A stretch of DNA of 64,000 nucleotides from Corynebacterium uberis (GCF_020616335.1 NZ_CP085051.1:1674001-1738000), one strand, 5' to 3'. Positions 20,140-30,068 are shown, counted from the first letter of the stretch. The notes: generated by a model from the letters alone, not told the origin. Made by a program: numbers and translations.

Positions 20140-20615
20140 GCCTTCAAGTATGAACTGTCAGCAAAACGAAGTCACTTCATAGGCGGTGTGGAGTTCCCGT
20201 CCTGAAGTTTCAGCCGGCTGTCAGGTCCTGGCCACCTAGCGCGGAAAACTTTTCTCTGACTTCCGGGAACTTTCCGGTCACGCCAAACGACGAGCATCGC
20301 CGCAGGTCAGGGGCCCGCCTTCGACACCGTCCCGCTAATCGAGCCCGGAGCAGTCGCTTGAGGCTCCGTTTGAGGGCTTCCGGAGCCCCCTCCGCAGCAG
20401 ATTTGAGAGTGATCCTTATCACACTTTAGGACCCGGCCGAGGCCCCCCTCCTCCAACTTTCGGCTAACCCCCGCCGATCAATCTTAGGGTTGAGATTCGC
20501 CCTATCCTTCGTCCTAGAGACACACAACTTATTCTTTTTCCAGGTCACCGCAATTTTTTTACCACCCCCAATGCAGCTTCCGCTTTAATGCACAATTACC
20601 CCCGGAGAACAAAAT
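20140..20615. other. Intergenic region upstream of ctaE
   Basis: Between the ctaE start and the ctaF terminator. The -10 element for ctaE is CATACT on the minus strand at 20152-20147. Beyond that the stretch is pyrimidine-rich near 20500-20570 and shows no convincing gene or repeat. Confidence 0.4.
20147..20152 (-). promoter_or_regulatory. -10 element for ctaE-qcrCAB (leaderless)
   Basis: CATACT on the minus strand is 7 nt from the ctaE GTG (20139). This places the transcription start on the initiation codon. Confidence 0.5.
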
Positions 20616-20650
20616 CAACAACACCCCGAGCGATTGCTCGGGGTGTTTCG
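20616..20650 (-). terminator. Terminator downstream of ctaF
   Basis: AACACCCCGAGC pairs with GCTCGGGGTGTT around a 5-nt loop (20620-20648). On the minus strand the stem is followed by GTTGATTTTGTT. It lies about 100 nt after the ctaF stop and may also stop transcription from the other side. Confidence 0.8.
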
Positions 20651-20745
20651 ATGGCGCGGTCTTGCCGGACAGGAACTCGGCGTCCGCGCCGTCACGTGCA
20701 CTACCCTGCCGGTCGCTTATGACCGGCTGAGTACGTGCGTGACTG

Positions 20746-21177
20746 CTAGTGCTTTTCCTTGGGCAGGCCGTACTGCAGGTTCATCATGGTGCCCGTGTAG
20801 ATCAGCAGCACGGCACCAACGGCGATGAGGTAGTAGTGCAGGTAGATCACGCCCAGGCCCAGGACCAGGATGGCCATGGACATGGCGAAGGGCCAGATGG
20901 AGTTGGGGCTAAAGAAGCCCAGCACGCCGGCCTTATCAGAGACCTCCGCTTCCTCCCAGTCTTCTGGGAGAATATCCGTGCGGCGCTCGGTGAAGTGGAA
21001 GTAGCCGCCGAGCATGATCGCCAGGCCAGTGGAGAGGATAAGGCAGACAATGCCCACCCACTCAGCACCGAAGAGGTAACCGTCATCCTGCACGTAGATG
21101 GTGGCGAAGATGTAGATCACTGCCATGAGCGCCAGGAAGGCGGTCAGGCCGTACATGATTTTTGCTGATGCTTTCAT
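20746..21177 (-). CDS. ctaF: Cytochrome c oxidase subunit IV (actinobacterial CtaF)
   Basis: 143-residue protein with four hydrophobic helices, matching the actinobacteria-specific fourth subunit of the aa3 oxidase. Helix 1 ([20 protein letters not shown]) is followed by an acidic, Trp/Glu-bearing cytoplasmic loop ([12 protein letters not shown]). It lies 17 nt downstream of ctaC on the same strand, so the two are an operon, and a hairpin terminator follows. Confidence 0.93.
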   Translation of the reverse strand: MKASAKIMYGLTAFLALMAVIYIFATIYVQDDGYLFGAEWVGIVCLILSTGLAIMLGGYFHFTERRTDILPEDWEEAEVSDKAGVLGFFSPNSIWPFAMSMAILVLGLGVIYLHYYLIAVGAVLLIYTGTMMNLQYGLPKEKH

Positions 21178-21194
21178 GTTGTTACTCCTCGCAC

Positions 21195-22277
21195 CTAGCG
21201 GTTCTGGTTGTGATCGTGGAAGTTGTCACCGGTGGGGGTGGCCCGATCGGTGTTGAACGGGTGCGTCGACGTGGCGTAGGGAGCCTCACCGATGGAAGCC
21301 AGCGCCTCAGAGTTCGGCGCCTTGGGGTTGGCGGAACGGAAGGCCATGTACTGAGCGAACTTCTCCGGCGTGACCACACGCAGCTCGAAGTTCATCATCG
21401 CGTGGTAGGTACCGCACATCTCAGCGCAGCGACCAACAAAGGCACCAGTTTCGGTGATCTTCTCGATTTGGAAGGCCCGCTGCTGCTGGTTGGCCTCCGG
21501 GTGCGCGTACACGTCGCGCTTGAACAGGAACTCCGGCACCCAGAAGGCGTGCGACACGTCACCGGATGCGAGGCGGAACTCGATGGGAGTCTCGCTCGGC
21601 AGCACCAGAACCGGGACCTCTTCGGTGGTACCGAGGGTCTCAATCATGTTGTAGTGCAGGTAGGAGTTGTCCCGTTGGGAGCGCCCGTGAATGGGGTTGT
21701 CTCCGGAGGGATCGACCTTGGAGGCCTCGGCCAGAGCCTGGCGCTCCTTATCAACGCCTTCGTACTTCTGTCCGTTGGGCATGAACTGCCCGTCGACCTC
21801 TGCGTAGCCGAACTTCCAGTTCCACTGGAAGCCGGTCACGTCGACGGCGACCTTCGGGTCCTTATCCAGCGCGGTGATGCGCTGCTGCGCCTGAACGGTG
21901 AAGAAGAAGATGACCATGACGATGACAATCGGCATGGTGGTCAACACCAGCTCGAGCGGAATGTTGTACTGCAGCTGCTTGGGAAACTCGCCCTTGCCCT
22001 GCTTTTCTGCACGCTTGGCGCCCCACCGGAAGATCGCCGTGAGGAACAAGCCCCACATGATCAAGCCGATGGTCCAGGCGGCAACCCAGACCCATACCCA
22101 GAAATGACCCAGGGCGTGGGCCTCGGGGGTAATACCCTGCGGCCATCCCATACGCAGAAGCCGGTCAACGGCCTCCGGGGGAGCAACGTTGCAGCCGGAC
22201 AGGGCTGCCCCGGCGGCCACCAGAGCACCGCCCAGGCCTGCTACCCGTCCGAGGCCCTGCTTCTTTCGCTGATCCAC
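21195..22277 (-). CDS. ctaC: Cytochrome c oxidase subunit II (lipoprotein)
   Basis: About 360 residues. A lipoprotein signal ends in the lipobox AALSGC, so the N-terminus is lipid-anchored. Two transmembrane helices follow, then a periplasmic cupredoxin domain with the CuA ligands in [12 protein letters not shown]. An extra charged insertion between the second helix and the copper site is typical of corynebacterial CtaC. The start is the GTG at 22277 with GGAAAGG about 9 nt upstream; the frame continues to 22367. It is in an operon with ctaF and receives electrons from QcrC. Confidence 0.95.
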   Translation of the reverse strand: MDQRKKQGLGRVAGLGGALVAAGAALSGCNVAPPEAVDRLLRMGWPQGITPEAHALGHFWVWVWVAAWTIGLIMWGLFLTAIFRWGAKRAEKQGKGEFPKQLQYNIPLELVLTTMPIVIVMVIFFFTVQAQQRITALDKDPKVAVDVTGFQWNWKFGYAEVDGQFMPNGQKYEGVDKERQALAEASKVDPSGDNPIHGRSQRDNSYLHYNMIETLGTTEEVPVLVLPSETPIEFRLASGDVSHAFWVPEFLFKRDVYAHPEANQQQRAFQIEKITETGAFVGRCAEMCGTYHAMMNFELRVVTPEKFAQYMAFRSANPKAPNSEALASIGEAPYATSTHPFNTDRATPTGDNFHDHNQNR

Positions 22278-22798
22278 GTGTGTCTGCCTTTCCTGTCCAC
22301 ACAAGTGCCTAAAACACTGCGGTTCTTTCCTAAAGAGCACGATAGTCCATGTCAGGGCTGAAACCATCCTGAACCGGTGTGAGGCTTTTGCCAGACTCGC
22401 GCAATCAATTCAAGGAAAGTGCAGGCCAGGACGGTAGTGGGGGGTTAATGGCAGCTCCCAGCAGGGACGCATATTGCAGTACTCCACCCCCTTATCAATC
22501 GAAAGTTGTCACCCGTTCGGGGAAATACGAAAGGTGTGCGTAGCAATGACCGCCGTTCCAGCCGGGGAATCGTGCACTCCGCTCCCCCACGTGATTACCC
22601 TCCGCAGGGCGGGCTGCACCACTGGGGGCACAAGGCCCTAGACTGTCCCAAGGCCAGTGCGCTTCCCCGCGCGACGGGTACGCCCGTCTTGGTCTGGCCG
22701 CCGCCCAGCTCACCTTCGGGGCACGTCTCGCCGGCATGCTGGGAGGGCGCGCATCTTTTACGTCTTAATCACTCACACCCAAGGAGAAGAGTCAGCAA
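22278..22798. other. Divergent intergenic region ctaC / ltsA
   Basis: 521 nt carrying the promoters of both genes. A TAGACT at 22639-22644 is a candidate -10 for ltsA, but no good -35 pairs with it. AAGGAGAA 9-16 nt before the ltsA ATG is its ribosome site. Open frames here have no recognisable product. Confidence 0.35.
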
Positions 22799-24721
22799 AT
22801 GTGTGGACTGCTTGGCTTCCTGTCTAGTAACGGCACCGCCCGGGATTTCTCCGGAGCCGTGGAACAGGCGTTGGTTTGCCAGCGTCACCGCGGCCCCGAT
22901 GACTCTGAGTCACTTGCTACCGAGGACATCGTCCTGGGCTTCAATCGGCTGTCCATCGTTGACCTTGAGCATTCTCACCAGCCGCTGCGGTGGGGCCCGG
23001 AGGACAACCCGGAGCGCTACCTGCTGACCTTCAACGGTGAGATCTATAACTACATCGAGCTGCGCGAAGAACTCCAGGCGGCCGGCTATACCTTCCGCAC
23101 GACGGGGGATTCAGAGACCATCGTGGTGGGCTTCCACCACTGGGGCGAGCAGGTTGTTGAGCACCTGCGGGGCATGTTCGCCTTTGGCATCTGGGATACC
23201 CAGGACAAGTCGCTGTTTATCGCCCGCGATCAGTTCGGCATCAAGCCACTGTTCGTCGCCTCCACCGACGCAGGCTTTGTCTTCTCCTCTGAGAAGAAGT
23301 CGATCCTGGACATGGCTCAGCCGCTGGGTCTGGATCTGGAGCTTTCCCGCCGCGCTATTGAGCACTACATCGACCTGCAGTATGTCCCGGAGCCGGAGAC
23401 GCTGCACGCAGGCATTGGCAGGCTGGAGTCTGGCTGCACCGCCACGTTGACCCCCGGCGGAAAGTTCCAGCAGAAGCGCTACTTCCGCCCCCAGTTCCGC
23501 ACCACCCCGGTGCAGCAGGGCAAGGAGCAGGAGCTCTTTGACCGGATTGCGCGCGTCCTGGAAGACAGCGTGGAAAAGCACATGCGTGCCGATGTCACCG
23601 TGGGCTCCTTCCTCTCCGGCGGCATCGACTCAACGGCGATCGCCGCGCTGGCCAAGCGCCACAACCCGAAGCTGTTGACCTTTACCACCGGGTTCGAGCG
23701 TGAGGGCTATTCGGAAGTTGACGTCGCCGCGGAGTCTGCCGCTGCCATTGGCACGGAGCACATCGTCAAGATCGTCTCTCCCGAGGAGTACGCCGAGGCC
23801 GTCCCGCGGATCATGTGGTACCTGGACGATCCGGTGGCGGATCCCTCGTTGGTGCCGCTCTACTTCGTCGCGGCGGAGGCCCGCAAGCACGTCAAGGTGG
23901 TGCTTTCTGGCGAGGGGGCAGACGAGCTGTTCGGTGGCTACACGATTTATAAGGAGCCGCTGTCCCTCGCGCCCTTTGAAAAGATCCCGTCTCCCCTGCG
24001 CAAGGGCCTGCGCCACTTAGGTGCCCTGCTGCCCGACGGCATGAAGGGCAAGTCCCTGTTGGACCGCGGGACCCAGACCATGGAGGAGCGCTATTACGGA
24101 AACGCGCGATCCTTCAACTTCGAGCAGATGTCCCGGGTAGCTCCCTGGGTCCGCCCCGAGTGGGACCACAAGGAGGTCACCGCGCCGATCTATGCGGAAT
24201 CGACGCACATGGATCCGGTGGCCCGGATGCAGCACCTGGACCTGTTCACGTGGATGCGCGGCGACATCCTGGTCAAGGCGGACAAGATCAACATGGCCAA
24301 CTCCCTGGAGCTGCGTGTTCCGTTCCTGGACAAGGAAGTCTTTGCAGTAGCGGAGTCCATCCCCCACGATTTCAAGGTCTCGCACGGAACCACCAAGTAC
24401 GCCCTGCGCAAGGCGCTGGAACAGATCGTTCCAGCGCATGTGCTCCACCGCCGCAAGCTTGGCTTCCCGGTGCCCATGCGGCATTGGCTGGCCGGCGATG
24501 AGCTCTACGGGTGGGCGCAGGATCAGATCACCGCGTCGCAGACAGAGGACATCTTTAATAAGTCCGCCGTGTTGGAGATGCTCAAGGAGCACCGTGACGG
24601 GGTGTCCGATCACTCGCGGCGCCTGTGGACCGTGCTGGCGTTCATGATTTGGCACGGCATCTTCGTGGAGGATCGCATTCATCCCACGATCGAGCACCGC
24701 GATTACCCGGTGGACATTTAG
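22799..24721 (+). CDS. ltsA: Glutamine-hydrolysing asparagine synthetase-like amidotransferase LtsA
   Basis: 640 residues, the length of C. glutamicum LtsA. Cys2 of the MCGLLGF start is the class II glutaminase nucleophile, and RHRGPDDS and NGEIYNY complete that domain. The C-terminal synthetase domain shows the PP-loop SFLSGGIDSTAIAAL and LSGEGADELFGGY. In C. glutamicum ltsA mutants are lysozyme-sensitive and in mycobacteria the orthologue AsnB amidates diaminopimelate in peptidoglycan, so a cell-wall amidation role is likely even though the domain layout is that of asparagine synthetase B. The ribosome site is AAGGAGAA. A 74-nt hairpin follows the gene. Confidence 0.93.
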   Translation: MCGLLGFLSSNGTARDFSGAVEQALVCQRHRGPDDSESLATEDIVLGFNRLSIVDLEHSHQPLRWGPEDNPERYLLTFNGEIYNYIELREELQAAGYTFRTTGDSETIVVGFHHWGEQVVEHLRGMFAFGIWDTQDKSLFIARDQFGIKPLFVASTDAGFVFSSEKKSILDMAQPLGLDLELSRRAIEHYIDLQYVPEPETLHAGIGRLESGCTATLTPGGKFQQKRYFRPQFRTTPVQQGKEQELFDRIARVLEDSVEKHMRADVTVGSFLSGGIDSTAIAALAKRHNPKLLTFTTGFEREGYSEVDVAAESAAAIGTEHIVKIVSPEEYAEAVPRIMWYLDDPVADPSLVPLYFVAAEARKHVKVVLSGEGADELFGGYTIYKEPLSLAPFEKIPSPLRKGLRHLGALLPDGMKGKSLLDRGTQTMEERYYGNARSFNFEQMSRVAPWVRPEWDHKEVTAPIYAESTHMDPVARMQHLDLFTWMRGDILVKADKINMANSLELRVPFLDKEVFAVAESIPHDFKVSHGTTKYALRKALEQIVPAHVLHRRKLGFPVPMRHWLAGDELYGWAQDQITASQTEDIFNKSAVLEMLKEHRDGVSDHSRRLWTVLAFMIWHGIFVEDRIHPTIEHRDYPVDI

Positions 24722-24792
24722 CCGCCGGCCCGCCACCCGCCGCCCCGCCCCGCGTACAACGCGGGGAAAAGGTCACAGGCCCTAGTGACACA

Positions 24793-24866
24793 ACAGACCC
24801 CCTGGGAGGTCTCGAGTCCCGCCGGATAGACCGGCAGGTCAGACTCGAACCCTCCAGGGGGTCTGT
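24793..24866. terminator. Large bidirectional hairpin between convergent ltsA and erpA
   Basis: ACAGACCCCCTGGGAGG (24793-24809) pairs with CCTCCAGGGGGTCTGT (24851-24866) with a single bulge, and CGAGT/ACTCG extends the stem inward. It sits between two convergent genes, so it can serve both. There is no strong T-tract on the plus side. Confidence 0.7.
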
Positions 24867-24877
24867 GCGAACCCTGT

Positions 24878-25222
24878 TTAGTTAAAGGAGTCGCCGCAGG
24901 CGCAGGATCCCGTGGCGTTGGGGTTATCGATGGTAAAGCCCTGCTGCTCGATGGTGTCGGCGAAGTCGATGGTCGCGCCCATCAGGTAGGGAACGGACAT
25001 CTTGTCCACCACCAGGCGGACACCGCCAAACTCGTCGGTCTTGTCGCCGTCGAGGGTGCGGTCGTCAAAGTAGAGCTGGTAGCGCAAGCCCGCGCAGCCG
25101 CCGGGCTGGACTGCGATGCGCAGGGCGAGGTCGTCGCGACCCTCCTGATCGAGGAGCGCCTTGGCTTTGGCGGCGGCGGCGTCGGAAAGCGTGACGCCGG
25201 TTGCTGTAGACGGTGCGGTCAT
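24878..25222 (-). CDS. erpA: Iron-sulfur cluster insertion protein ErpA (HesB/IscA family, Rv2204c)
   Basis: 114-residue A-type carrier that delivers [Fe-S] clusters to apoproteins. The three cluster-binding cysteines are present: one in QPGGCAGLRYQLYF and two in TGSCACGDSF near the C-terminus. Its proximity to Fe-S users (Rieske subunit, LipA) fits but is not proof of specificity. It is convergent to ltsA and divergent from the DUF3043 gene. Confidence 0.92.
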   Translation of the reverse strand: MTAPSTATGVTLSDAAAAKAKALLDQEGRDDLALRIAVQPGGCAGLRYQLYFDDRTLDGDKTDEFGGVRLVVDKMSVPYLMGATIDFADTIEQQGFTIDNPNATGSCACGDSFN

Positions 25223-25477
25223 GGTCTGGTTTCTCCTAGACAGGTTCGACTGTGACAGTGGTAGCGGAATGACGCGCTGTGCGCTTCCGGGTCCCCGTAT
25301 CGCCGACCACCCTACCCTTGCAGGCGATGGGGGTGCAGCCGGGGGACTCTATGTGAGTGGTACAACGCGGGAGCCTGCCCGCAGATTCCCTCGCCTTCTA
25401 GCGCCCGGCGCGCAGGGCGGCAGTGCGCACTGCACGCGTGTAGCAAGGCTCGCAGGCAATGGTGCACGGTGAGATTG

Positions 25478-25483
25478 TAGAGT
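25478..25483 (+). promoter_or_regulatory. -10 element for DUF3043 gene (leaderless)
   Basis: TAGAGT is followed by 7 nt and the GTG at 25491, the spacing expected when transcription starts at the first base of the start codon. Confidence 0.55.
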
Positions 25484-25490
25484 CATATCC

Positions 25491-26246
25491 GTGAAACTTC
25501 CTTGGCGATCCTCCCAGAACTCCTCCGACCCTGCCGCAGAGTCTGCCGGGGCCACCGCCGTATCCGCGTCGGGCGGCTCCACGCGCGGCGGCGACCGCAC
25601 CAACGGCAACAGCACCGCGGCGGCGGACAAGCCACTACCCAAGGGCTACACCCCGCCCAAGGGTCGGCCCACCCCTACCCGCCGCGAGCAGGAATTAGAG
25701 CGCGGCGTCATCCGGGGCGCAGCCATGGCTCCTACGACTCCGGCACAGCAGCGCGAGAAGCGCAAGGAGCTCAAGGCTTCCATGAGCAAGCAGGAGTGGA
25801 AGGACTACAAGCGCAAGGAGCGCGAGCGCTCGCGGGAGCGGCAGCGCGAGACGCAGGCGGCCATCGATCGTGGCGATGAGCGCTTCTTGCTTGCCCGGGA
25901 CCGCGGCGCCGAGCGCGCGTTTGCCCGAGATTGGGTGGATGCGCGGCGCTTCGCACTGAACTGGGTCATGCCCTTCGCGCTGTTTTTGCTGGTGGTCATG
26001 GTGCTCAGCAATGTCAGCCCGGCTTTTGCCGGCGCGGTCTCGCTGGCGTCCCTGGTGGTCATCGCGATCTTCTTCGTGGAAGGGGTTACCCTGGGTATTC
26101 GGCTTAATCGGGCGACGCGGAAGAAGTTCCCGGACTCCTCCCAGACGGGATTTGGGCTCGGCTTCTACGGCTTTTCTCGGGCCACCCAGCCGCGCAAGTG
26201 GCGCTCCCCGCGCGCTCGCGTGAACATCGGCGATCCGGTGAATTAA
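25491..26246 (+). CDS. DUF3043 membrane protein (Rv2206-like)
   Basis: 251 residues. The N-terminal half is hydrophilic, with a Ser/Gly/Ala-rich segment, a PKGYTPPKGRPTPTRREQE motif typical of DUF3043, and a strongly basic Lys/Arg/Glu helix. The C-terminal half has two adjacent transmembrane helices (NWVMPFALFLLVVMVLS and a second beginning AVSLASLVVIAIFF). The family is conserved in actinobacteria beside erpA and has no known function. The start is fixed by the leaderless promoter pattern. The cobT-like gene begins 34 nt downstream. Confidence 0.88.
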   Translation: MKLPWRSSQNSSDPAAESAGATAVSASGGSTRGGDRTNGNSTAAADKPLPKGYTPPKGRPTPTRREQELERGVIRGAAMAPTTPAQQREKRKELKASMSKQEWKDYKRKERERSRERQRETQAAIDRGDERFLLARDRGAERAFARDWVDARRFALNWVMPFALFLLVVMVLSNVSPAFAGAVSLASLVVIAIFFVEGVTLGIRLNRATRKKFPDSSQTGFGLGFYGFSRATQPRKWRSPRARVNIGDPVN

Positions 26247-26280
26247 TCCCGGCGCCACTGTCATGATTCAAGGAGGGTCC

Positions 26281-27249
26281 ATGGACGCAGGCGACGTCGC
26301 TGAGCTTTTCGGCCCGGTCGAGGCGGTGGATATTCAGTCGCGTAGCGAGGCCGTGCGCCTGCTGAACACCCCCACTTCTCCGGTGAGCCCGCTGCGCCGC
26401 GAGCAGCTGGGCAGGCTTGCCGACGTCCTCGGCTTCCTCGCCGCGACCCAGGCCACCGTCTCCCCTTCCCCACTGCGCGACCCCAGAGTCCTGGCCGTCC
26501 ATGCACCGGCGGGTTACTCCGAGGCTTCAGCCGCAGACGTGGAGGGGGGTGCTGACCCACTGGCCGCCTTCATCGCAGGAAGCGAAGCGACCGTACAGCC
26601 GGTCCCCCTCACCGAGGGGCCGGAGCAGACAACCTGGGCCGTTGCAGCCGGGATTGCCGCGGTTGATTCCGCCGTGGACTCGGGGTGCGATCTGATCATT
26701 CCCACGGTGTCCCCCCTGTGCGTCGATGAGGCCGACGCCCTCACCCTGTTTGGGGCGTTGACCCGGACGGAGCCTGTAGCCCTGGTGGGCTTCGCGCACA
26801 ATGATGCAACCCGCTGGCGCGCGGACGTCGCCCGGGTGCGCGACGGTATGTTCCGCGCGCGCGATCTGAGCAGCGAGCCTTTAGAAGCGCTGCTGGCCTG
26901 CGCCCCCGCCGCACTCCAATGCCTGGTGGGCATCATCGCGCAGGCGGCGGTGCGCCGCACGCCGGTGATCATCGACGGCCTGGTGGAGGCGGCCGCAGCC
27001 TGGTGCGCAGAGGCACTCGCGCAGGGCACCCGCCACTGGTTGCTGGCCGGCGTGCTCACGCCGCAACCGGCGCACAGACTCGTGCTGGCGCGCCTGGGCA
27101 TCAAGGCCCTTTACGCCATGAATCTGCCGCTGGGGGGTGGCTGCGGGGCGCTGACCACCCTGGGCATGGTGCAGGCCACCGCCCGCCTTGCCGCACCCAC
27201 CCCCGCGGACGAAGAACCCGCAGACGACGAACCCGCGGATCCCTCCTAG
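26281..27249 (+). CDS. Degenerate CobT-like phosphoribosyltransferase
   Basis: About 322 residues. It aligns with the C-terminal half of CobT (nicotinate-nucleotide:dimethylbenzimidazole phosphoribosyltransferase), for example VIIDGLVEAAAAW and HRLVLARLGIKAL, and occupies the Rv2207 (cobT) position. The catalytic motif LGEGTGA of active enzymes reads LGGGCGA here, so the general-base Glu is Gly, and the GEMGIGNTT substrate motif is replaced by IIPTVSPLC. No cobS or cobU is beside it. The start is the ATG at 26281 with AAGGAGG 4 nt upstream. It is probably inactive as CobT; another role cannot be excluded. Confidence 0.75.
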   Translation: MDAGDVAELFGPVEAVDIQSRSEAVRLLNTPTSPVSPLRREQLGRLADVLGFLAATQATVSPSPLRDPRVLAVHAPAGYSEASAADVEGGADPLAAFIAGSEATVQPVPLTEGPEQTTWAVAAGIAAVDSAVDSGCDLIIPTVSPLCVDEADALTLFGALTRTEPVALVGFAHNDATRWRADVARVRDGMFRARDLSSEPLEALLACAPAALQCLVGIIAQAAVRRTPVIIDGLVEAAAAWCAEALAQGTRHWLLAGVLTPQPAHRLVLARLGIKALYAMNLPLGGGCGALTTLGMVQATARLAAPTPADEEPADDEPADPS

Positions 27250-27256
27250 TTTCGCG

Positions 27257-28405
27257 CTAGTCCTGCTCGGTCGGCGCAGCCGTGGACCCCTGGGCCTGGA
27301 CCAGCGGGTAGCTCCACCCGTGGACGTCGTCAGCCTCACCGCGCTGGATGGCGGTGAGCGCTTCGCGCAGCTTGAGGGTGACCGGGCCGGGCTTGTTGTC
27401 GCCGACGGTGAATTCGCCGTGGGCGGTACGCACGGTGCCCACGGGGGTCAACACGGCGGCGGTGCCGCAGGCCAGTGCCTCCGACATCGTGCCGGTGGTG
27501 GCGTCTTGTTCCCATTCCTGCTTGGAGATCTTGCGCTCCTCGGTGTGGTAGCCCAGGTCGCGGGCGACCTGGAGCAGGGAGTCGCGGGTGACTCCGGGCA
27601 GCAGGGAGCCGGACAGCTCAGGTGTGACCACCGTGACGCCCTGGGGGGAGTCTTCGGAGCCGTAGATGAACATGAGGTTCATGCCGCCCATTTCCTCGAT
27701 GTAGGTGTGCTCGCGGGCGTCGAGCCAGACCACCTGGTCACAGCCCTTGTCTGCGGCCTGCGCCTGGGCCAGCAGGGAGGCGGCGTAGTTGCCGGCGAAC
27801 TTCGCGGCACCCGTGCCACCCGGGGCGGCGCGCACGTAGTCCTCGCACAGCCAGACACTCACCGGGGAGATGCCGCCGGTGAAGTAGGCGCCGGAGGGTG
27901 AGGCGATGAGCAGGAACGTGTAGCTATTGGAGGGGTGCACCCCGAGCGTGGCCTCGGTGGCAAACATGAAGGGACGCAGGTAGAGGGACTCTTCCCCACC
28001 GGGCGCGGGGACCCAGTCTTGGTCCACGTCCACGAGCACCCGGACGGCCTCTAGGAAGTCTTCGGCGGGCAGCTCTGGCATGGCCATGCGGTGCGCGGAG
28101 CGCTGCATGCGGGCGGCGTTTTGCTCCGGTCGGAAGGTGGCAATGGTGCCGTCCGGAAGCCGGTAGGCCTTGATGCCTTCGAAGATCGCCTGCCCGTAGT
28201 GCAGCACGCTGGCCGCCGGGGAGAGCTCGATGGTGCCAAAGGGAACCACGCGGGCGTCGTGCCACCCGGACTCCTTATCCCAGTCAATGCGGACCATGTG
28301 GTCGGTGAATTGTTGTCCGAAGGCCGGGTTGGCCAGGATGGCCTCCCGCTCGGCGTCGGGGGTGGGGTGGGCGGAACGCTCAATGGTGAACTTAAGTGTT
28401 GTCAT
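27257..28405 (-). CDS. ilvE: Branched-chain amino acid aminotransferase
   Basis: 382-residue fold-type IV PLP enzyme that carries out the last step of Leu, Ile and Val synthesis. The family pattern is clear: [15 protein letters not shown] near residue 70, the PLP Lys in [13 protein letters not shown], the glutamate region [13 protein letters not shown], and [12 protein letters not shown] with [16 protein letters not shown] toward the end. It converges on the cobT-like gene with 7 nt between stops and is divergent from pepA. Confidence 0.96.
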   Translation of the reverse strand: MTTLKFTIERSAHPTPDAEREAILANPAFGQQFTDHMVRIDWDKESGWHDARVVPFGTIELSPAASVLHYGQAIFEGIKAYRLPDGTIATFRPEQNAARMQRSAHRMAMPELPAEDFLEAVRVLVDVDQDWVPAPGGEESLYLRPFMFATEATLGVHPSNSYTFLLIASPSGAYFTGGISPVSVWLCEDYVRAAPGGTGAAKFAGNYAASLLAQAQAADKGCDQVVWLDAREHTYIEEMGGMNLMFIYGSEDSPQGVTVVTPELSGSLLPGVTRDSLLQVARDLGYHTEERKISKQEWEQDATTGTMSEALACGTAAVLTPVGTVRTAHGEFTVGDNKPGPVTLKLREALTAIQRGEADDVHGWSYPLVQAQGSTAAPTEQD

Positions 28406-28517
28406 AGAGATCCAAGGTACACCTGACGAAGAGCCTCTATGCTGGGTTTCCGGCGCTTCCTTGCCATGGAAGCACGTGCAGTCTCTGCGCCGCCGTTATG
28501 TGTGGCGCTGAAAGGTG

Positions 28518-30068
28518 ATGGTTTTGTCCCAACATTCAACCGCTCTTTATTCTGACGTTTTAGCAGCCAGTGGTGCTCGCGCCACGGCCACAGTTGCCAC
28601 GAGCATCCCGCCGGAAACGCAGGTGCTCATCGTGGGTGTCTTCGCCGGCGCTGACGGCCTGGAGCTGCCGATCCCTCCCGCTGGTGGGCTGTCTGAGGCG
28701 CAGGTGCGTTGGCTTCTCGACGCCCTGTCTGCCGTCCGCTTCAGCGCGACCCTCGGCGCCACCACGCATGTGGCCATCGGCACTGACCCCGCCCCGGACT
28801 ACACGGTCCTTGCCGTGGGATTGGGCGACCCCGAGCAGCTCGACGACGAGGCCCTGCGGCGTGCCAGCGGTGCGGCGTTGCGCCAGCTGGGCGAGGTAGA
28901 CAGCGTAGCTACCGCCCTTGGCCACTACGGGCTAGCACCCGCCATTGAGGGCGCGATCCTGGGTGCCTATGACTACCCCGGGTTGCGCGCCGATAAGCAC
29001 GCACGCCCGATCCAGGTGTGGGTGCTCGCCTCGGATGATTCCGCAGACACCCAAGAAACGGCAGCGGCTGCGGTCGCTGGGGCTGAGGCCGTGTGCTTTA
29101 CCCGCGACCTGGTCAACACCCCCTCCAACCTGCTCTATCCGGAAAACTATGCCCAGATCCTGGCCACGGTTGCCCAGCGCGCCGGCGTGGACTGCGAGGT
29201 CTTAGGCCCAGACGAGCTGGACAGCCAGGGCTTCGGCGGCGTTGTGGCCGTAGGCCAGGGCTCCGCACACCCGCCCCGGGTGGTGCGCCTGTCCTGGAAG
29301 CCGCAGGACGCGCAGGGGTCGACCGTGGCGCTGGTGGGCAAGGGCATCACCTTTGATACCGGCGGAATCTCCCTCAAGCGCGCCGCCAAGATGGAGGACA
29401 TGATCTCTGACATGGGCGGTTCCGCCGCCGCGGCCGCCACCGTCTTTGCCGCCGCGGCACGCGGGCTCAAGGTTGCTGTGACCGCCACGCTGCCGCTGGC
29501 AGAAAACATGCCCTCCGGGTCTGCCACCCGGCCTGGAGATGTGATCACCCACTACGGTGGCACGACCTCTGAGGTGATTAACACCGACGCCGAGGGCCGC
29601 CTGGTGCTCGCCGACGCCCTGGCCCGCGCCAGCGAGGATGAGCCGGACTTCCTGCTGGATACGGCCACCCTGACCGGCGCCCAGATCGTCGCGCTGGGCG
29701 ACCGCACCGCCGGGGTGATGGGAACTGAGCGGCTGCGCGACGAGGTCGCCCGCTTGGGCCGCGAGGTGGGAGAAAACGCGTGGGCGATGCCGCTGGTAGA
29801 GGAGCACCTGACCACGGTGGTATCCCCGATCGCGGACATCCGCAACTCGCCGAATTCCCGGTCCGGCGGCATGCTCTATGCCGGCACCTACTTGTCTAAG
29901 TTCGTCGCCGAGGGCATCGAGTGGGCGCACGTGGACATCGCTGGCCCCTCCTGGAATGAGGGATCGGCCTATGGGTACACCCCGAAGCGCGCCTCCGGGG
30001 TGCCGGTGCGCACCTTCCTGGCCTTCCTGGAAAAGGTCGCCGCAGGCGAGTTCACCGCCGAGGACTAG
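28518..30068 (+). CDS. pepA: Leucyl aminopeptidase (M17)
   Basis: 516-residue cytosolic two-metal aminopeptidase. The metal and active-site motifs are visible: ALVGKGITFDTGGISLK with the catalytic Lys and first Asp, then NTDAEGRLVLADAL, the M17 signature. The C-terminal WAHVDIAGPSW block completes the site. The start is the ATG at 28518; a GTG sits just before it at 28515 and AAAGG lies too close to be a good ribosome site, so initiation is not fully settled. It overlaps the stop of the small convergent gene by 4 nt. Confidence 0.93.
   Translation: MVLSQHSTALYSDVLAASGARATATVATSIPPETQVLIVGVFAGADGLELPIPPAGGLSEAQVRWLLDALSAVRFSATLGATTHVAIGTDPAPDYTVLAVGLGDPEQLDDEALRRASGAALRQLGEVDSVATALGHYGLAPAIEGAILGAYDYPGLRADKHARPIQVWVLASDDSADTQETAAAAVAGAEAVCFTRDLVNTPSNLLYPENYAQILATVAQRAGVDCEVLGPDELDSQGFGGVVAVGQGSAHPPRVVRLSWKPQDAQGSTVALVGKGITFDTGGISLKRAAKMEDMISDMGGSAAAAATVFAAAARGLKVAVTATLPLAENMPSGSATRPGDVITHYGGTTSEVINTDAEGRLVLADALARASEDEPDFLLDTATLTGAQIVALGDRTAGVMGTERLRDEVARLGREVGENAWAMPLVEEHLTTVVSPIADIRNSPNSRSGGMLYAGTYLSKFVAEGIEWAHVDIAGPSWNEGSAYGYTPKRASGVPVRTFLAFLEKVAAGEFTAED

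Noticed and set aside
21162..22361. 399-codon plus-strand open frame
   Set aside because: It is antisense to ctaC, which has clear CuA and lipobox motifs.
24810..24850. tRNA gene or tRNA fragment in the ltsA-erpA gap
   Set aside because: Only a T-arm-like string is present; there is no acceptor stem, anticodon arm or CCA-proximal pairing.
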